From positions 1 to 31,786 of the forward strand of contig CAKUVM010000018.1 in NCBI GenBank assembly GCA_934699135.1: a stretch of 31,786 nucleotides of DNA, in the 5' to 3' direction. Source of the DNA: an uncultured Bacteroidales bacterium. GTDB taxonomy: Bacteria > Bacteroidota > Bacteroidia > Bacteroidales > Marinilabiliaceae. Of this stretch, positions 1 to 8,146 are shown piece after piece (within the stretch, counting starts at the first letter, position 1; every line of letters starts with the position of its first letter). Made by a program: the position numbers and the translations under genes. Below the pieces are notes generated by a model, which ran no database searches, was not told the origin of the DNA, and was given only the letters and a program-made list of their open reading frames with translations.

Positions 1-1913
1 ACTATGCCGTGCTCGCAATCCATATATTTCTTGACAGAGTCGAGGGCTTTCTCCACCATACCCTCTTCCTTGCCAATGCCGGCCATGGTGCACCAGCCTT
101 GGCTCTCAATGAAGATCTTGCCTTCCTCGTTCTCCTTGGAGCCGATCTTGTTGCCAAAGAAGTCGTAGGCGCGCAGATACCACTCGCCGTCCCAACCGTC
201 TTTCTTGACGGCGGCCACCATGGCGTCAATTGCCTTTTGGGCGCGGGCGGCCTCGTCTTTCTTGCCAATCTGTTGGCAGAGCTCGACGAAGTCGCGGCCG
301 CAGACAACGAAGAGACCCGCGATCATAAGGCTCTCGGCCTTGCTGCCCTCGGTCTTGTTCTCGGTGGTCTGGAAGCTCTCGTTGGGGTCCCAAGAGAAGC
401 AGTTGAGGTTTAGGCAGTCGTTCCAGTCGGCCCTGCCGATAAGCGGGAGCTTGTGCGGGCCGAGGTTCTTTACCACATGGTCAAAAGAGACCACAAGGTG
501 CTGATAGAGGCTCACCTCGCTGCCAGGCACATTGTCAAACGGCACTGGCTCGTCGAGGATGGAGAAGTCTCCCGTCTCCTTGATATAGGCCACGGTGCCG
601 AAGATGAGCCACATGGGGTCGTCATTGAAGCCGCCGCCGATGTCGTTGTTTCCGCGCTTTGTGAGGGGCTGATACTGATGGTAGCAGCCGCCATCGGGGA
701 ACTGCGTGGAGGCGATGTCTATGATGCGCTGACGCGCGCGGGAAGGGATCTGGTGTACGAAGCCGACGAGATCCTGATTGGAGTCGCGGAAGCCCATACC
801 ACGGCCAATACCGCTCTCGAAGAAAGAGGCCGAGCGCGAGAAGTTGAACGTGACCATGCACTGGTACTGATTCCAAATGTTGACCATGCGGTCCAGCTTC
901 TCATCACCGCTCTTGACGGTGAAGCGGTCGAGGAGGTCGTCCCAATAGTCGCGGAGCTGGGCGAAAGCCTTGTCCACCTTCTCGGTGGTGTCAAAAGCCG
1001 CCATAATGGCCTTGGCCTTGTCTTTGTTGACAATGGTGCGGTCGAGCTTGCCAAGGCTTGTGAGAAGGCCTGGCCTCTGGCCCGCGGGGTCGTATTTCTT
1101 GTCCTGCTCGTTCTCCACATAGCCAAGGAGGAAGATGAAGTCGCGGCTCTCTCCGGGCTTCAGCTCAACCTCGATATAGTGGCTCGCGATAGGGCTCCAG
1201 CCGTGCGCCACGCTGTTGGAAGGCTTGCCGGCCTCCACATTTTGCGGCAAGGCGAACTCGTTATAGAGGCCAACGAAAGTCTCGCGGTCGGTATCGAAAC
1301 CGTTGATGGGGGTGTTGACGCTGTAGAAAGCGTAGTGATTTCGACGCTCTTTATACTCGGTCTTGTGGTATATGACGGAGCCATCGATCTCAACCTCGCC
1401 GGTGGAGAAGTTGCGCTGGAAGTTCTCCATATCGGTGGCGGCGTTCCAGAGACACCACTCCTCAAGGGAGAAGAGCTTGAGCTTGCGCGCCTTGTCAGAC
1501 TTGTTGGTGAGCGTGAGCTTCTGCACCTCGGCAAGGGTCTTGAGAGGCACGAAGAAGAGTACGCTAGCCTCGATGCCGTCCTTGCTGCCAGTGATGCGGG
1601 TGTAGCCCATGCCGTGACGGCACTCGTAGCTATCCAGCGGGGTCTTGCATGGCTTCCAGCCCGGGCTCCAGACGGTGCCGTTGTCATTGATGTAGAAGTA
1701 TCGGCCGCCGTTGTCCATCGGGACGCCGTTGTAACGGTATCGGGTGATGCGGCGGAACTTGGCGTCCTTGAAGAAGGAGTAGCCGCCGGCAGTGTTGGAA
1801 ATGAGCGAGAAGAAGTCCTCGTTGCCCAAATAATTTATCCAAGGCCAAGGGGTCTTGGGGTCGGTGATGACGTACTCTCTGTTGGCGTCGTCAAAATGAC
1901 CAAAGGTTTTCAT
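1..1913 (-). CDS. GH94 cellobiose-type phosphorylase, C-terminus beyond the window
   Basis: GH94 enzymes split beta-linked disaccharides with inorganic phosphate, giving a sugar 1-phosphate and a free sugar in the cytoplasm. The ATG at 1911-1913 opens a reading frame of 637 residues that runs off the left edge. Family members are about 800-820 aa, so roughly 180 residues are missing. The N-terminus (MKTFGHFDDANREYVITDP, then NYLGNEDFFSLISNTAGGYS) is the typical start of cellobiose phosphorylases. The (alpha/alpha)6-barrel part carries GRGMGFRDSNQD near residues 370-381 and GRADWNDCLN near 493-502, the motif holding the catalytic acid Asp. There is no signal peptide. The gene lies 53 bases downstream of a GPH-family sugar symporter, probably in one operon. 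I infer cellobiose as substrate from overall resemblance; a related GH94 specificity such as cellodextrin or chitobiose cannot be excluded without the C-terminus. Confidence 0.9.
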   Translation of the reverse strand, partial: MKTFGHFDDANREYVITDPKTPWPWINYLGNEDFFSLISNTAGGYSFFKDAKFRRITRYRYNGVPMDNGGRYFYINDNGTVWSPGWKPCKTPLDSYECRHGMGYTRITGSKDGIEASVLFFVPLKTLAEVQKLTLTNKSDKARKLKLFSLEEWCLWNAATDMENFQRNFSTGEVEIDGSVIYHKTEYKERRNHYAFYSVNTPINGFDTDRETFVGLYNEFALPQNVEAGKPSNSVAHGWSPIASHYIEVELKPGESRDFIFLLGYVENEQDKKYDPAGQRPGLLTSLGKLDRTIVNKDKAKAIMAAFDTTEKVDKAFAQLRDYWDDLLDRFTVKSGDEKLDRMVNIWNQYQCMVTFNFSRSASFFESGIGRGMGFRDSNQDLVGFVHQIPSRARQRIIDIASTQFPDGGCYHQYQPLTKRGNNDIGGGFNDDPMWLIFGTVAYIKETGDFSILDEPVPFDNVPGSEVSLYQHLVVSFDHVVKNLGPHKLPLIGRADWNDCLNLNCFSWDPNESFQTTENKTEGSKAESLMIAGLFVVCGRDFVELCQQIGKKDEAARAQKAIDAMVAAVKKDGWDGEWYLRAYDFFGNKIGSKENEEGKIFIESQGWCTMAGIGKEEGMVEKALDSVKKYMDCEHGI

Positions 1914-1966
1914 ATATATCTGTTTCTAAGTTGTTTCTGTCTCTGTATATCCGCGGCTCAAGACCG

Positions 1967-3568
1967 TTATTTTTGCGTGCGCCTACGCTCCAGCTCCTGC
2001 GTAATCTCGTCCTGCTTACGCTGGTTGAGCGGATAGAGGAGCATGACAGCGGCACCGATGACCACGATGATGGTGGGCACCCAGCTCATGAGCATGACCA
2101 TGCCGGGCTGCGCGGCCACATATGTGGCGGGGTCGGTACCAACGTAGCCGAAATAGCCAAGGATGAGGCCGATGACCGCGCCCGCTATGCCTCCGCCGAA
2201 CTTGGTGGCGAAGGAGCCCGCCGCATAGACAAGCCCCGTGGCGCGCCGGCCGTTGACAAACTCAGAGTAGTCGGCGGCATCGCCGAGCATGGCGAAGAAG
2301 AGCGTGGGGAGGAAGGCGGCGAAGACCTCGCTGGCAATGCCAATGGCGAAGATGGCCGACACGTCTTGCGGCCCGCAGAGGCCTATGAGGGCGTTGATGA
2401 CACCCGTGGCCACGAGGGCCATGATGAAGAGGTTCTTTTTGCCCATCTTGGCGCCGAGTGGCGTGGTGAGCATGGCGCCGCCGATGGAGGCCACCATGAG
2501 GCAGACCATATAGGTGGCGGCGAGGAACTGGTCATGCACATAGTGAGAGAAATACATGACCGTGATGCCCTGCTTGATGTTGTTGTATATGTTGAAGAGC
2601 AGGCCGACGAAGAGCAGCACGACCCAGGGCTTGTTGTGAACGAGATCCTTGAGGTCGGCCTTGAGGTCGGTCTTCTGGTCGGCGGGCGGCGCCACGCGCT
2701 CGCGGGTGAAGCGGAACGTGACGAGCAGGGCCACAACCAATATGGCGGACATCAGATACATGGAGTGGCTATATCCGCGGCTCTGGTCGATGATGGTGAT
2801 GTCATCGGCTGAAAGTCCCTCTTGGCCAGTGACGACGAAGCGATACTCCTCCCCGGCCTTGACGGAGAGGTTCTTGGCCGTGGTGAGGGAGACTCCGTCA
2901 ACACCGAGAGAGTCGGCCCACTCCACCTGGGCTATGCCGTCGGCGGTGGAGAACTTGACCTTCTGAAAATCTCCCTTGGAAGAGAACGCGACTGCATATT
3001 GGGCGTCGGCCAACTTGTCCACCGTCACAGATGGGTTGATGTTGCCAAAATATGCCACGAGGAACAGCAGCGCGCCTTGAACGAGCATTCCGCCCGCGAA
3101 AGCGCCCACCATGCGGTATGAGCTCAGGGAGGTTCGCTCCTTGTCATCTGGCGTCATGACAGCCATGAGCGAGCCGTAGGGCACATTGTTGGCCGTGTAG
3201 ATGACCATGAAGATGACGTAGGTGATGAAGGCGTAGGCCACTTTCATGTCATAGCCCCAGTCGGGCGCTGTGAAGATGAGCGAGAGTGTCACGCCGAGGG
3301 GGATGGCCGTCCAGAGCACCCAGGGGCGGAAGTGTCCATACTTACTGCGGGTGCGGTCTCCGACCACGCCCATAAGGATGTCTGAAATGCCATCGGTGAA
3401 ACGGCCGACGAGCAGCACAAGGCCCGCGATGGCCGGCGCGAGGCCAAAAACATCGGTATAGAAAATCAACAGGAAAGTGGAGACGCCACGCCACGCAATG
3501 TTGGCCGAGGCGTCGCCCAGGGCGTAGGCCATCTTCTCGCCTACCGACAGCTTCGTGTTCTGCTCCAT
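1967..3568 (-). CDS. GPH-family (MelB-like) sugar:cation symporter
   Basis: This is an inner-membrane secondary transporter of the glycoside-pentoside-hexuronide family in the MFS superfamily, about 533 aa. N-terminal landmarks match MelB: the acidic pair in GRFTDGISD (Asp59 and Asp63 from the chosen start), which would bind the coupling cation, and then GDRTRSKYGHFRPW. About twelve hydrophobic segments can be seen. Unlike MelB (about 470 aa), it has a polar stretch of some 95 residues, about 175-268, inserted between two membrane segments in the first half; this explains the extra length. The ATG at 3566-3568 (MEQNTK) is chosen; an ATG two codons upstream at 3572-3574 is equally possible. 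The phosphorylase follows after 53 bases. I infer that the pair imports and phosphorolyses a beta-glucoside such as cellobiose. The family is sure, the substrate is not. Confidence 0.9.
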   Translation of the reverse strand: MEQNTKLSVGEKMAYALGDASANIAWRGVSTFLLIFYTDVFGLAPAIAGLVLLVGRFTDGISDILMGVVGDRTRSKYGHFRPWVLWTAIPLGVTLSLIFTAPDWGYDMKVAYAFITYVIFMVIYTANNVPYGSLMAVMTPDDKERTSLSSYRMVGAFAGGMLVQGALLFLVAYFGNINPSVTVDKLADAQYAVAFSSKGDFQKVKFSTADGIAQVEWADSLGVDGVSLTTAKNLSVKAGEEYRFVVTGQEGLSADDITIIDQSRGYSHSMYLMSAILVVALLVTFRFTRERVAPPADQKTDLKADLKDLVHNKPWVVLLFVGLLFNIYNNIKQGITVMYFSHYVHDQFLAATYMVCLMVASIGGAMLTTPLGAKMGKKNLFIMALVATGVINALIGLCGPQDVSAIFAIGIASEVFAAFLPTLFFAMLGDAADYSEFVNGRRATGLVYAAGSFATKFGGGIAGAVIGLILGYFGYVGTDPATYVAAQPGMVMLMSWVPTIIVVIGAAVMLLYPLNQRKQDEITQELERRRTQK

Positions 3569-3574
3569 CAGCAA

Positions 3575-3884
3575 TCGGACTCAATGGTAATTTACGGCAT
3601 AAAATTAACGAAAAAGAGGGTAACGCACTGTCACGTCTTGCGCAAAAGGCGCCTCGCGCGGCAACTCATTGGCTGATGGAAAGAACGCCACAGCCCTCCT
3701 CATTCCACACCATAAATCAATATGTCATAAAGTGTTGCGAAAGCAAGAAGGCCAGATTAAAAAGTCTGTGGACGCACTTTTAGCACTTCTGGGTTGATAA
3801 GATTTCACGCGAAAAAGAGCGGAAAGTACAACCAACAGGTTCGGACTGTTCGCAACCGAATGAGAAAAAGTGGAAAGAGTGGCG
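3575..3884. other. Intergenic stretch of 310 bases with no recognisable gene
   Basis: This lies between the DUF445 gene and the symporter gene, both on the minus strand. I see no convincing ORF, tRNA or T-tailed hairpin. It should hold the promoter of the symporter-phosphorylase operon, but I found no clear TAnnTTTG box on the minus strand. A TTTTGCGC sequence around 3639-3647, followed about 20 bases on by TACCCTCT, is only a poor match to the Bacteroidota -33/-7 pattern. Confidence 0.5.
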
Positions 3885-4787
3885 TCAGAAGAGAATGTTG
3901 ACGCCGCCGATGACCGCGCCGAGCAGCGCGCCTATCCAGACGACGGCCCTAAGCTCGCGCTCGCATATGTCAAGAATCATGCGCTCCATCTCCATTGTGT
4001 CCATGCCCATGATGCGCTGCTCCACTATTTTGCAGACATCTATGGTCTCCAAAAGCTCCGGCAACTTTTGGGTGACGACCCTCCGATAGGCATCCACCGC
4101 TCCATCTTCCAGGCGGCCAAGCAGCTGCTCCCTACCTCTGAGAAGTTGCGACACGGGACGGGACAGGAGCTTCTCCTCTTCCGCGTGAATCATTTGCGAC
4201 ACCATTGTAACGCCCTTTTCGCGCAACATCTTGGAGACCATCTCTGACACCATGGACTCAATGGCCCCGCTGAAAAGGCTCGCCCCGAGCGAGAGCAGGG
4301 GATTGGAGCTGAGACGCTCGGCCACGGCCTCCATAATCTTTTGGGATATGACGCCCGCCAGGGCGGGATCTGTCATCTTCTCGGCCACCTTGGCGTCTAT
4401 GGCATCCAGGGCCGCGCTCTCGGCCTGCCTCACAGCATCCGCCCCCAGGAGCGAAGCCAACGCGTCGCGCAGCGCGCGGTCGTCGGCCTGATATGAGGCG
4501 ATGACGCCATGCACCTTCTGGCGCACGCGCCCCATCATGGAGTCAGAGAGAAGCGCGCCGGACAAGACCTCCGCGCTCATGAGTTTGCGGCTGACCATGG
4601 CCGCGATGCCCGCGGCCAGGCGGGATTTGTTTTTGGGAATCATGCCGGGCGTCATGGGCAGTTGCCGTCCGAAAAGGAAAAGAGGCTTGCGCGGGCGGAA
4701 GAGCATCTTGATGGCCAAATCGTTTGTGAAATAGCCAATGACGCCACCCACAACGGGCGGCATGGCATAATGGAGGATCTCTATCAT
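3885..4787 (-). CDS. DUF445 family membrane protein
   Basis: The product is 300 aa with one hydrophobic segment at each end and a long soluble, probably helical middle. The N-terminus (MPPVVGGVIGYFTNDLAIKM, residues 9-28) and C-terminus (WIGALLGAVIGGVNILF) are both diagnostic of DUF445; family members typically start with a GYxTNxLAIxMLFxP element and end in a Gly-rich membrane helix. PMTPGMIPKNKSRLA near residues 44-58 is also typical. The function of the family is not established; related YheB-like proteins are membrane-associated. The ATG at 4785-4787 is the natural start because the first membrane helix begins right after it. The gene follows the suf operon terminator, so it probably has its own promoter, but I could not identify one in the 69 bases before it. 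Confidence 0.88.
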   Translation of the reverse strand: MIEILHYAMPPVVGGVIGYFTNDLAIKMLFRPRKPLFLFGRQLPMTPGMIPKNKSRLAAGIAAMVSRKLMSAEVLSGALLSDSMMGRVRQKVHGVIASYQADDRALRDALASLLGADAVRQAESAALDAIDAKVAEKMTDPALAGVISQKIMEAVAERLSSNPLLSLGASLFSGAIESMVSEMVSKMLREKGVTMVSQMIHAEEEKLLSRPVSQLLRGREQLLGRLEDGAVDAYRRVVTQKLPELLETIDVCKIVEQRIMGMDTMEMERMILDICERELRAVVWIGALLGAVIGGVNILF

Positions 4788-4856
4788 TCTTATCTCTTAG
4801 TTTCTTGACGTGAATTTAGCCAAAGCGGGGAGACTGGCGGAGAGGCGAAACAGAAA

Positions 4857-4885
4857 CCCCGCGAGGAAAAGTCATTCCCGCGGGG
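4857..4885 (-). terminator. Probable intrinsic terminator of the suf operon
   Basis: CCCCGCG at 4857-4863 pairs perfectly with CGCGGGG at 4879-4885. One mismatch further in, two or three more pairs can form. Read on the minus strand, the hairpin is followed directly by TTTCTGTTT. It lies 39 bases past the sufS stop codon and before the DUF445 gene, which is the expected place for the end of the suf transcript. Confidence 0.75.
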
Positions 4886-4923
4886 ATTGCGCGATATTTA
4901 GCGTCAAAGGTGCGCGGACGGCA

Positions 4924-6144
4924 TCAGGCGAACATGGCCTTCACCCTCTCCACGCCATTGAGCAGGGCGTCTATCTCGGCCTCTGTGGTGTACACTCCGA
5001 AAGAGGCGCGGACGGTGCCGCTTATGCCGAAGCGTTCCATGAGCGGCTGGGCGCAATGATGCCCCGTGCGCACGGCAATGCCCATCTTGTCCAGTATCAT
5101 GCCGGCGTCGTAGGGGTGGATGTCGCCAATGAGGAAAGACACGGCCCCGCTGTGGTCGGCGGCACGGCCAATGACGCGGACGCCGCCTATGGCCTCAAGG
5201 CCATCGAGCGTCTTCCTGACCAAGGCTCGTTCGTGAGCGTCGATGCTGTCCATACCTACGGAATCTACGAACCCGATGGCCGCGGCCAAGCCTACGGCCG
5301 CCGCATAGTCCGGCGTGCCGGCCTCGAACTTGAGCGGAGGCTCGGCATAGGTGGTGCCGGAGAATGAGACTTTGTCTATCATCTCGCCTCCACCCATCCA
5401 GGGGTTCATCCGCTCAAGCCACTCCTTGCGGCCATAGAGGGCGCCGGAGCCGAGCGGAGCGTAGACCTTGTGGCCAGAGAAAGCCAAGAAGTCGCAGCCC
5501 ATCTCGGCCACGTTGACCCTCATATGAGGCACGCTCTGCGCCCCATCCACCAAAACGGCCGCGCCTACGGAATGGGCCATATCAGCCACCGTGCGGACGT
5601 CGTTGACCGTGCCCATGACGTTGGAGACGTGAGCCACGCAAACCAGCCGCGTGCGGGCGTTGAGCAGTCGGGCAAGCTGGTCGAGCCTGAGATTGCCATC
5701 CTCGTCAACGTCCACCACGCGGAGCGTGGCCCCGCGGCGCGCGCAGAGGAGCTGCCACGGCACAATGTCGGAGTGATGCTCCATGACGGTGACGACGACC
5801 TCATCTCCCTCACCCACGAACTTGTCTCCAAAAGCATAGGCCACAAGGTTGATGGCCTCGGTGGTGTTTCGGGTGAAGACGACCTCGGCGGCATCGGCGG
5901 CCCCGAGGTGGCGGGCCACAGTCCGTCGGGCTTCCTCATAAAGCTCCGTGCAGACGTTGCTGAGGTGATGAACCCCGCGGTGGATGTTGGCGTTGACGCG
6001 GCGGTAGACGTTGTCGTAGGCATCCAAGACGCACTGCGGCTTTTGCGCCGTGGCCCCATTGTCCAGGTAGACGAGCGGTTTCCCATATACCTTTTCAGCT
6101 AGTATGGGGAACTGCGCCCTTATTTTTTCTATTTCGTATGCCAT
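4924..6144 (-). CDS. sufS: SufS cysteine desulfurase
   Basis: This PLP enzyme takes sulfur from cysteine, releasing alanine and holding a persulfide that feeds Fe-S cluster assembly. From the ATG at 6142-6144 the product is 406 aa, the length of E. coli SufS, and key residues fall at the same numbers: His123 in MEHHSD (stacks on PLP), Lys226 in FSGHKVYAPLGSGALYG (Schiff base), and Cys364 in RTGHHCAQPL (persulfide carrier). This numbering is the main reason for preferring this start over an in-frame upstream one at 6198, which would overlap sufD and add a tail with no family resemblance. It is the last gene of the suf operon, 37 bases after sufD. No sufE or sufU partner is present in the window, so the sulfur-accepting partner is probably encoded elsewhere. 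Confidence 0.97.
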   Translation of the reverse strand: MAYEIEKIRAQFPILAEKVYGKPLVYLDNGATAQKPQCVLDAYDNVYRRVNANIHRGVHHLSNVCTELYEEARRTVARHLGAADAAEVVFTRNTTEAINLVAYAFGDKFVGEGDEVVVTVMEHHSDIVPWQLLCARRGATLRVVDVDEDGNLRLDQLARLLNARTRLVCVAHVSNVMGTVNDVRTVADMAHSVGAAVLVDGAQSVPHMRVNVAEMGCDFLAFSGHKVYAPLGSGALYGRKEWLERMNPWMGGGEMIDKVSFSGTTYAEPPLKFEAGTPDYAAAVGLAAAIGFVDSVGMDSIDAHERALVRKTLDGLEAIGGVRVIGRAADHSGAVSFLIGDIHPYDAGMILDKMGIAVRTGHHCAQPLMERFGISGTVRASFGVYTTEAEIDALLNGVERVKAMFA

Positions 6145-6181
6145 ACGTTTGTTGAGTGCAAAGATGGTGTGGGGAGCCGCG

Positions 6182-7294
6182 CTACGCGCCGGCCTCAAGG
6201 GCCTCGATGTCGGCCTCGCCAGTGAGGCGCGACGTGAGGCGCGAGCGGATGTCGGCCAACGGGATGCGGCTCACCACCTCGCCCACGAAAGCCGCGGAAA
6301 GAAGCCTGCGGGCCGTGGCCTCATCTATGCCGCGCTGCTGCATGTAGAAGAGTTGAGCCGAGTCGATCTGCCCCGTGGTGGCCCCATGGGAGCATTTGAC
6401 GTCATCGGCATAGATTTCCAACTGCGGCTTGGCGTAGGCGCGCGCGCCGACGGAGGTCAGCATGTGGCGGTTGGTCTGCGAGGCTTGGGTCTTTTGCGCG
6501 TCGGGCTTGACGAGGATGAGGCCGCCGAAGGCCATGACCCCGCCCTCGTGGGCTATGCCCTTGAAGAGCTGCTCGCTGGACGAGTGACCGGACAGATGCT
6601 CCACTAGTGTCTCATTGTCAACCCTATGGCCTGCGCCGACGGTATAGAGGCCTCCCATGCGCAGCTCGGCGCCTGGGGCGTGGATGCCGCAGCGCACCTC
6701 GTTGCGCGCGAGGGCGGGGTCGATGTTGACAAGGTAGACATCGGCCTTGGAGCCTGCCATAAGGTCGATGGTGGCGCGGGTGAGCAGAGTGGCGGGAGCG
6801 TCAGAGTCTTGCAATATTATGAGTTGGAGAGACGCCCCCTCGGCCACGTTGACTTTGAGCTGGAGCAGGAGCGGGCTGGCAGCCGCTAGGCTCACCACGG
6901 CACTGGCCTCGCGGCCCGCGGGTGCGTTGATCACGAGCCTCTGGACGGAGAGCGCATCAGCCAGACCCGCGGCACTGACTGCGACATCGGCACGGCCTCC
7001 GCCCGGCAGCAAGACCTCGGAGAAGACTGGCGTGGCGGCGTTGGCCAAGAGGTCAAGATAGTCTTGCGACTCCCGGTTGCCCTCCGCCAAGGCGGCTAGC
7101 GCCTCTTGCGCGGCAAGACGGGCCTCGGGGTCGGGAACAGCCCCACCCTTGACGACGTCGCAGCCGCTGACCGAGACCTGAGCCTCGGCCACGCCGCTCA
7201 CACCGCGCAGGGCCTCGGCCATATCGGTATAGAGATAATATTCGCCTTGGGGCGTGGCGGCCAGAATGTCGGCCACATAATTTTTTTGTTGCAT
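6182..7294 (-). CDS. sufD: SufD, Fe-S cluster scaffold subunit
   Basis: SufD pairs with SufB and the ATPase SufC in the SufBC2D scaffold, where new Fe-S clusters are built in the cytoplasm. The product is 370 aa. The C-terminal half has the conserved stretch KCSHGATTGQIDSAQLFYMQ followed by RGID; the His in SHGATTG corresponds to the conserved SufD histidine at the SufB interface. The N-terminal part is variable, as usual. The start is the ATG at 7292-7294 because a clean Shine-Dalgarno, GGAGG (minus strand, 7303-7307), sits 8 bases upstream. A GTG seven codons further up (7313-7315) is open too but lacks such support. The gene follows sufC after 24 bases and precedes sufS by 37, consistent with one operon. 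Confidence 0.95.
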   Translation of the reverse strand: MQQKNYVADILAATPQGEYYLYTDMAEALRGVSGVAEAQVSVSGCDVVKGGAVPDPEARLAAQEALAALAEGNRESQDYLDLLANAATPVFSEVLLPGGGRADVAVSAAGLADALSVQRLVINAPAGREASAVVSLAAASPLLLQLKVNVAEGASLQLIILQDSDAPATLLTRATIDLMAGSKADVYLVNIDPALARNEVRCGIHAPGAELRMGGLYTVGAGHRVDNETLVEHLSGHSSSEQLFKGIAHEGGVMAFGGLILVKPDAQKTQASQTNRHMLTSVGARAYAKPQLEIYADDVKCSHGATTGQIDSAQLFYMQQRGIDEATARRLLSAAFVGEVVSRIPLADIRSRLTSRLTGEADIEALEAGA

Positions 7295-7302
7295 AGACAA
7301 TG

Positions 7303-7307
7303 CCTCC
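7303..7307 (-). promoter_or_regulatory. Shine-Dalgarno sequence that decides the sufD start
   Basis: GGAGG on the minus strand, 8 bases before the ATG at 7292-7294. It stands out because the other genes here lack a strong Shine-Dalgarno, as is common in Bacteroidota. It supports the 370-aa form of SufD. Confidence 0.7.
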
Positions 7308-7318
7308 GTAACCACCCG

Positions 7319-8071
7319 CTAGTCGGGGAATTGCTCCTTGATCCAGTCGTAGCCTCTCTTTTCAAGTTCGAGGGCCAGGCTCTTGTCTCCCGTCATGACG
7401 ATGCGGCCGTGATAGAGGATGTGGATGTAGTCAGGGACGATATAGTCCAGCAGCCTCTGGTAGTGCGTGATGACGATGGTGGCGTTTTTGTCGGTCTTGA
7501 GCTTTGTGACGCCTTGTGCCACGATTCGCAGGGCGTCTATGTCTAGGCCTGAGTCGGTCTCGTCAAGGATGCGGAGGCAAGGCTCTAGCATGGCCATTTG
7601 GAAAATCTCGTTCTTTTTCTTCTCTCCGCCCGAGAAGCCCTCGTTGACGGCGCGGTTGGTGAGTTTGGAGTCAATCTCCACGAGTTTCTTTTTCTCATTC
7701 ATGAGCTTGAGGAACTCGGCGGCGGAGAGCGGCTCCAGCCCCTGATATTTCCGCTTGCCGTTGACGGCGGCTTTGAGGAAGTTGGCCATTGAGACTCCTG
7801 GGATCTCCACGGGGTATTGGAACGAGAGGAAGATGCCCTCGTTGGCCCTCTCCTCCGGTTTGAGCGCGAGGAGGTTCTTGCCGTTGAACGTGACGGAACC
7901 CTGCGTGACGGTGTAGGCCGGGTTGCCGGCCAAGACGGCGGAGAGTGTGCTTTTGCCGGAGCCGTTGGGCCCCATTATGGCGTGCGTCTCTCCCGCCTTG
8001 ACGTCGAGGTTGATGCCCCTCAGAATCTCTTTGCCATCTACTGTGGCGTGAAGGTCTTTGATGCTTAACAT
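7319..8071 (-). CDS. sufC: SufC, Fe-S assembly ABC-type ATPase
   Basis: SufC is the soluble ABC ATPase that drives conformational change in the SufB-SufD scaffold. The 250-aa product has the standard motifs in order: Walker A GPNGSGKST (residues 34-42), Q-loop Gln85 in LSFQYPVEIPG, signature FSGGEKKKNE (146-155), Walker B LRILDETDSGLD (166-177, with Asp170 and Glu171), and the H-loop ITHYQRLL (His203). The FSGGEKKKNE and DETDSGLD forms separate SufC from transporter ATPases. There are no membrane segments. The ATG at 8069-8071 gives the usual N-terminus MLSIKDLHATVDGKEIL. It sits 75 bases after sufB and 24 before sufD. Confidence 0.97.
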   Translation of the reverse strand: MLSIKDLHATVDGKEILRGINLDVKAGETHAIMGPNGSGKSTLSAVLAGNPAYTVTQGSVTFNGKNLLALKPEERANEGIFLSFQYPVEIPGVSMANFLKAAVNGKRKYQGLEPLSAAEFLKLMNEKKKLVEIDSKLTNRAVNEGFSGGEKKKNEIFQMAMLEPCLRILDETDSGLDIDALRIVAQGVTKLKTDKNATIVITHYQRLLDYIVPDYIHILYHGRIVMTGDKSLALELEKRGYDWIKEQFPD

Positions 8072-8146
8072 CTTTGTCTCATGTGTATGAAGAGCCGTTC
8101 CGCGGGGGTCGCCGCGGCGCGGCGTTTGTTCTGTTTTTGTTAGTCT

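Noticed and set aside
453..2036. Plus-strand open frame of 527 codons
   Set aside because: It is antisense to the GH94 gene, whose product is clearly recognisable. The translation has no family resemblance and is an effect of GC-rich codon use.
6145..6198. Longer N-terminus for SufS starting at 6198
   Set aside because: It would overlap the end of sufD and add 18 residues foreign to the family. The ATG at 6144 gives a protein whose catalytic residues match the E. coli numbering exactly.
8072..8146. GC palindrome (CGCCGCGGCG) between sufB and sufC as a terminator
   Set aside because: The palindrome has no loop to form a hairpin, no T-tract on the minus strand, and terminating here would split the suf operon.
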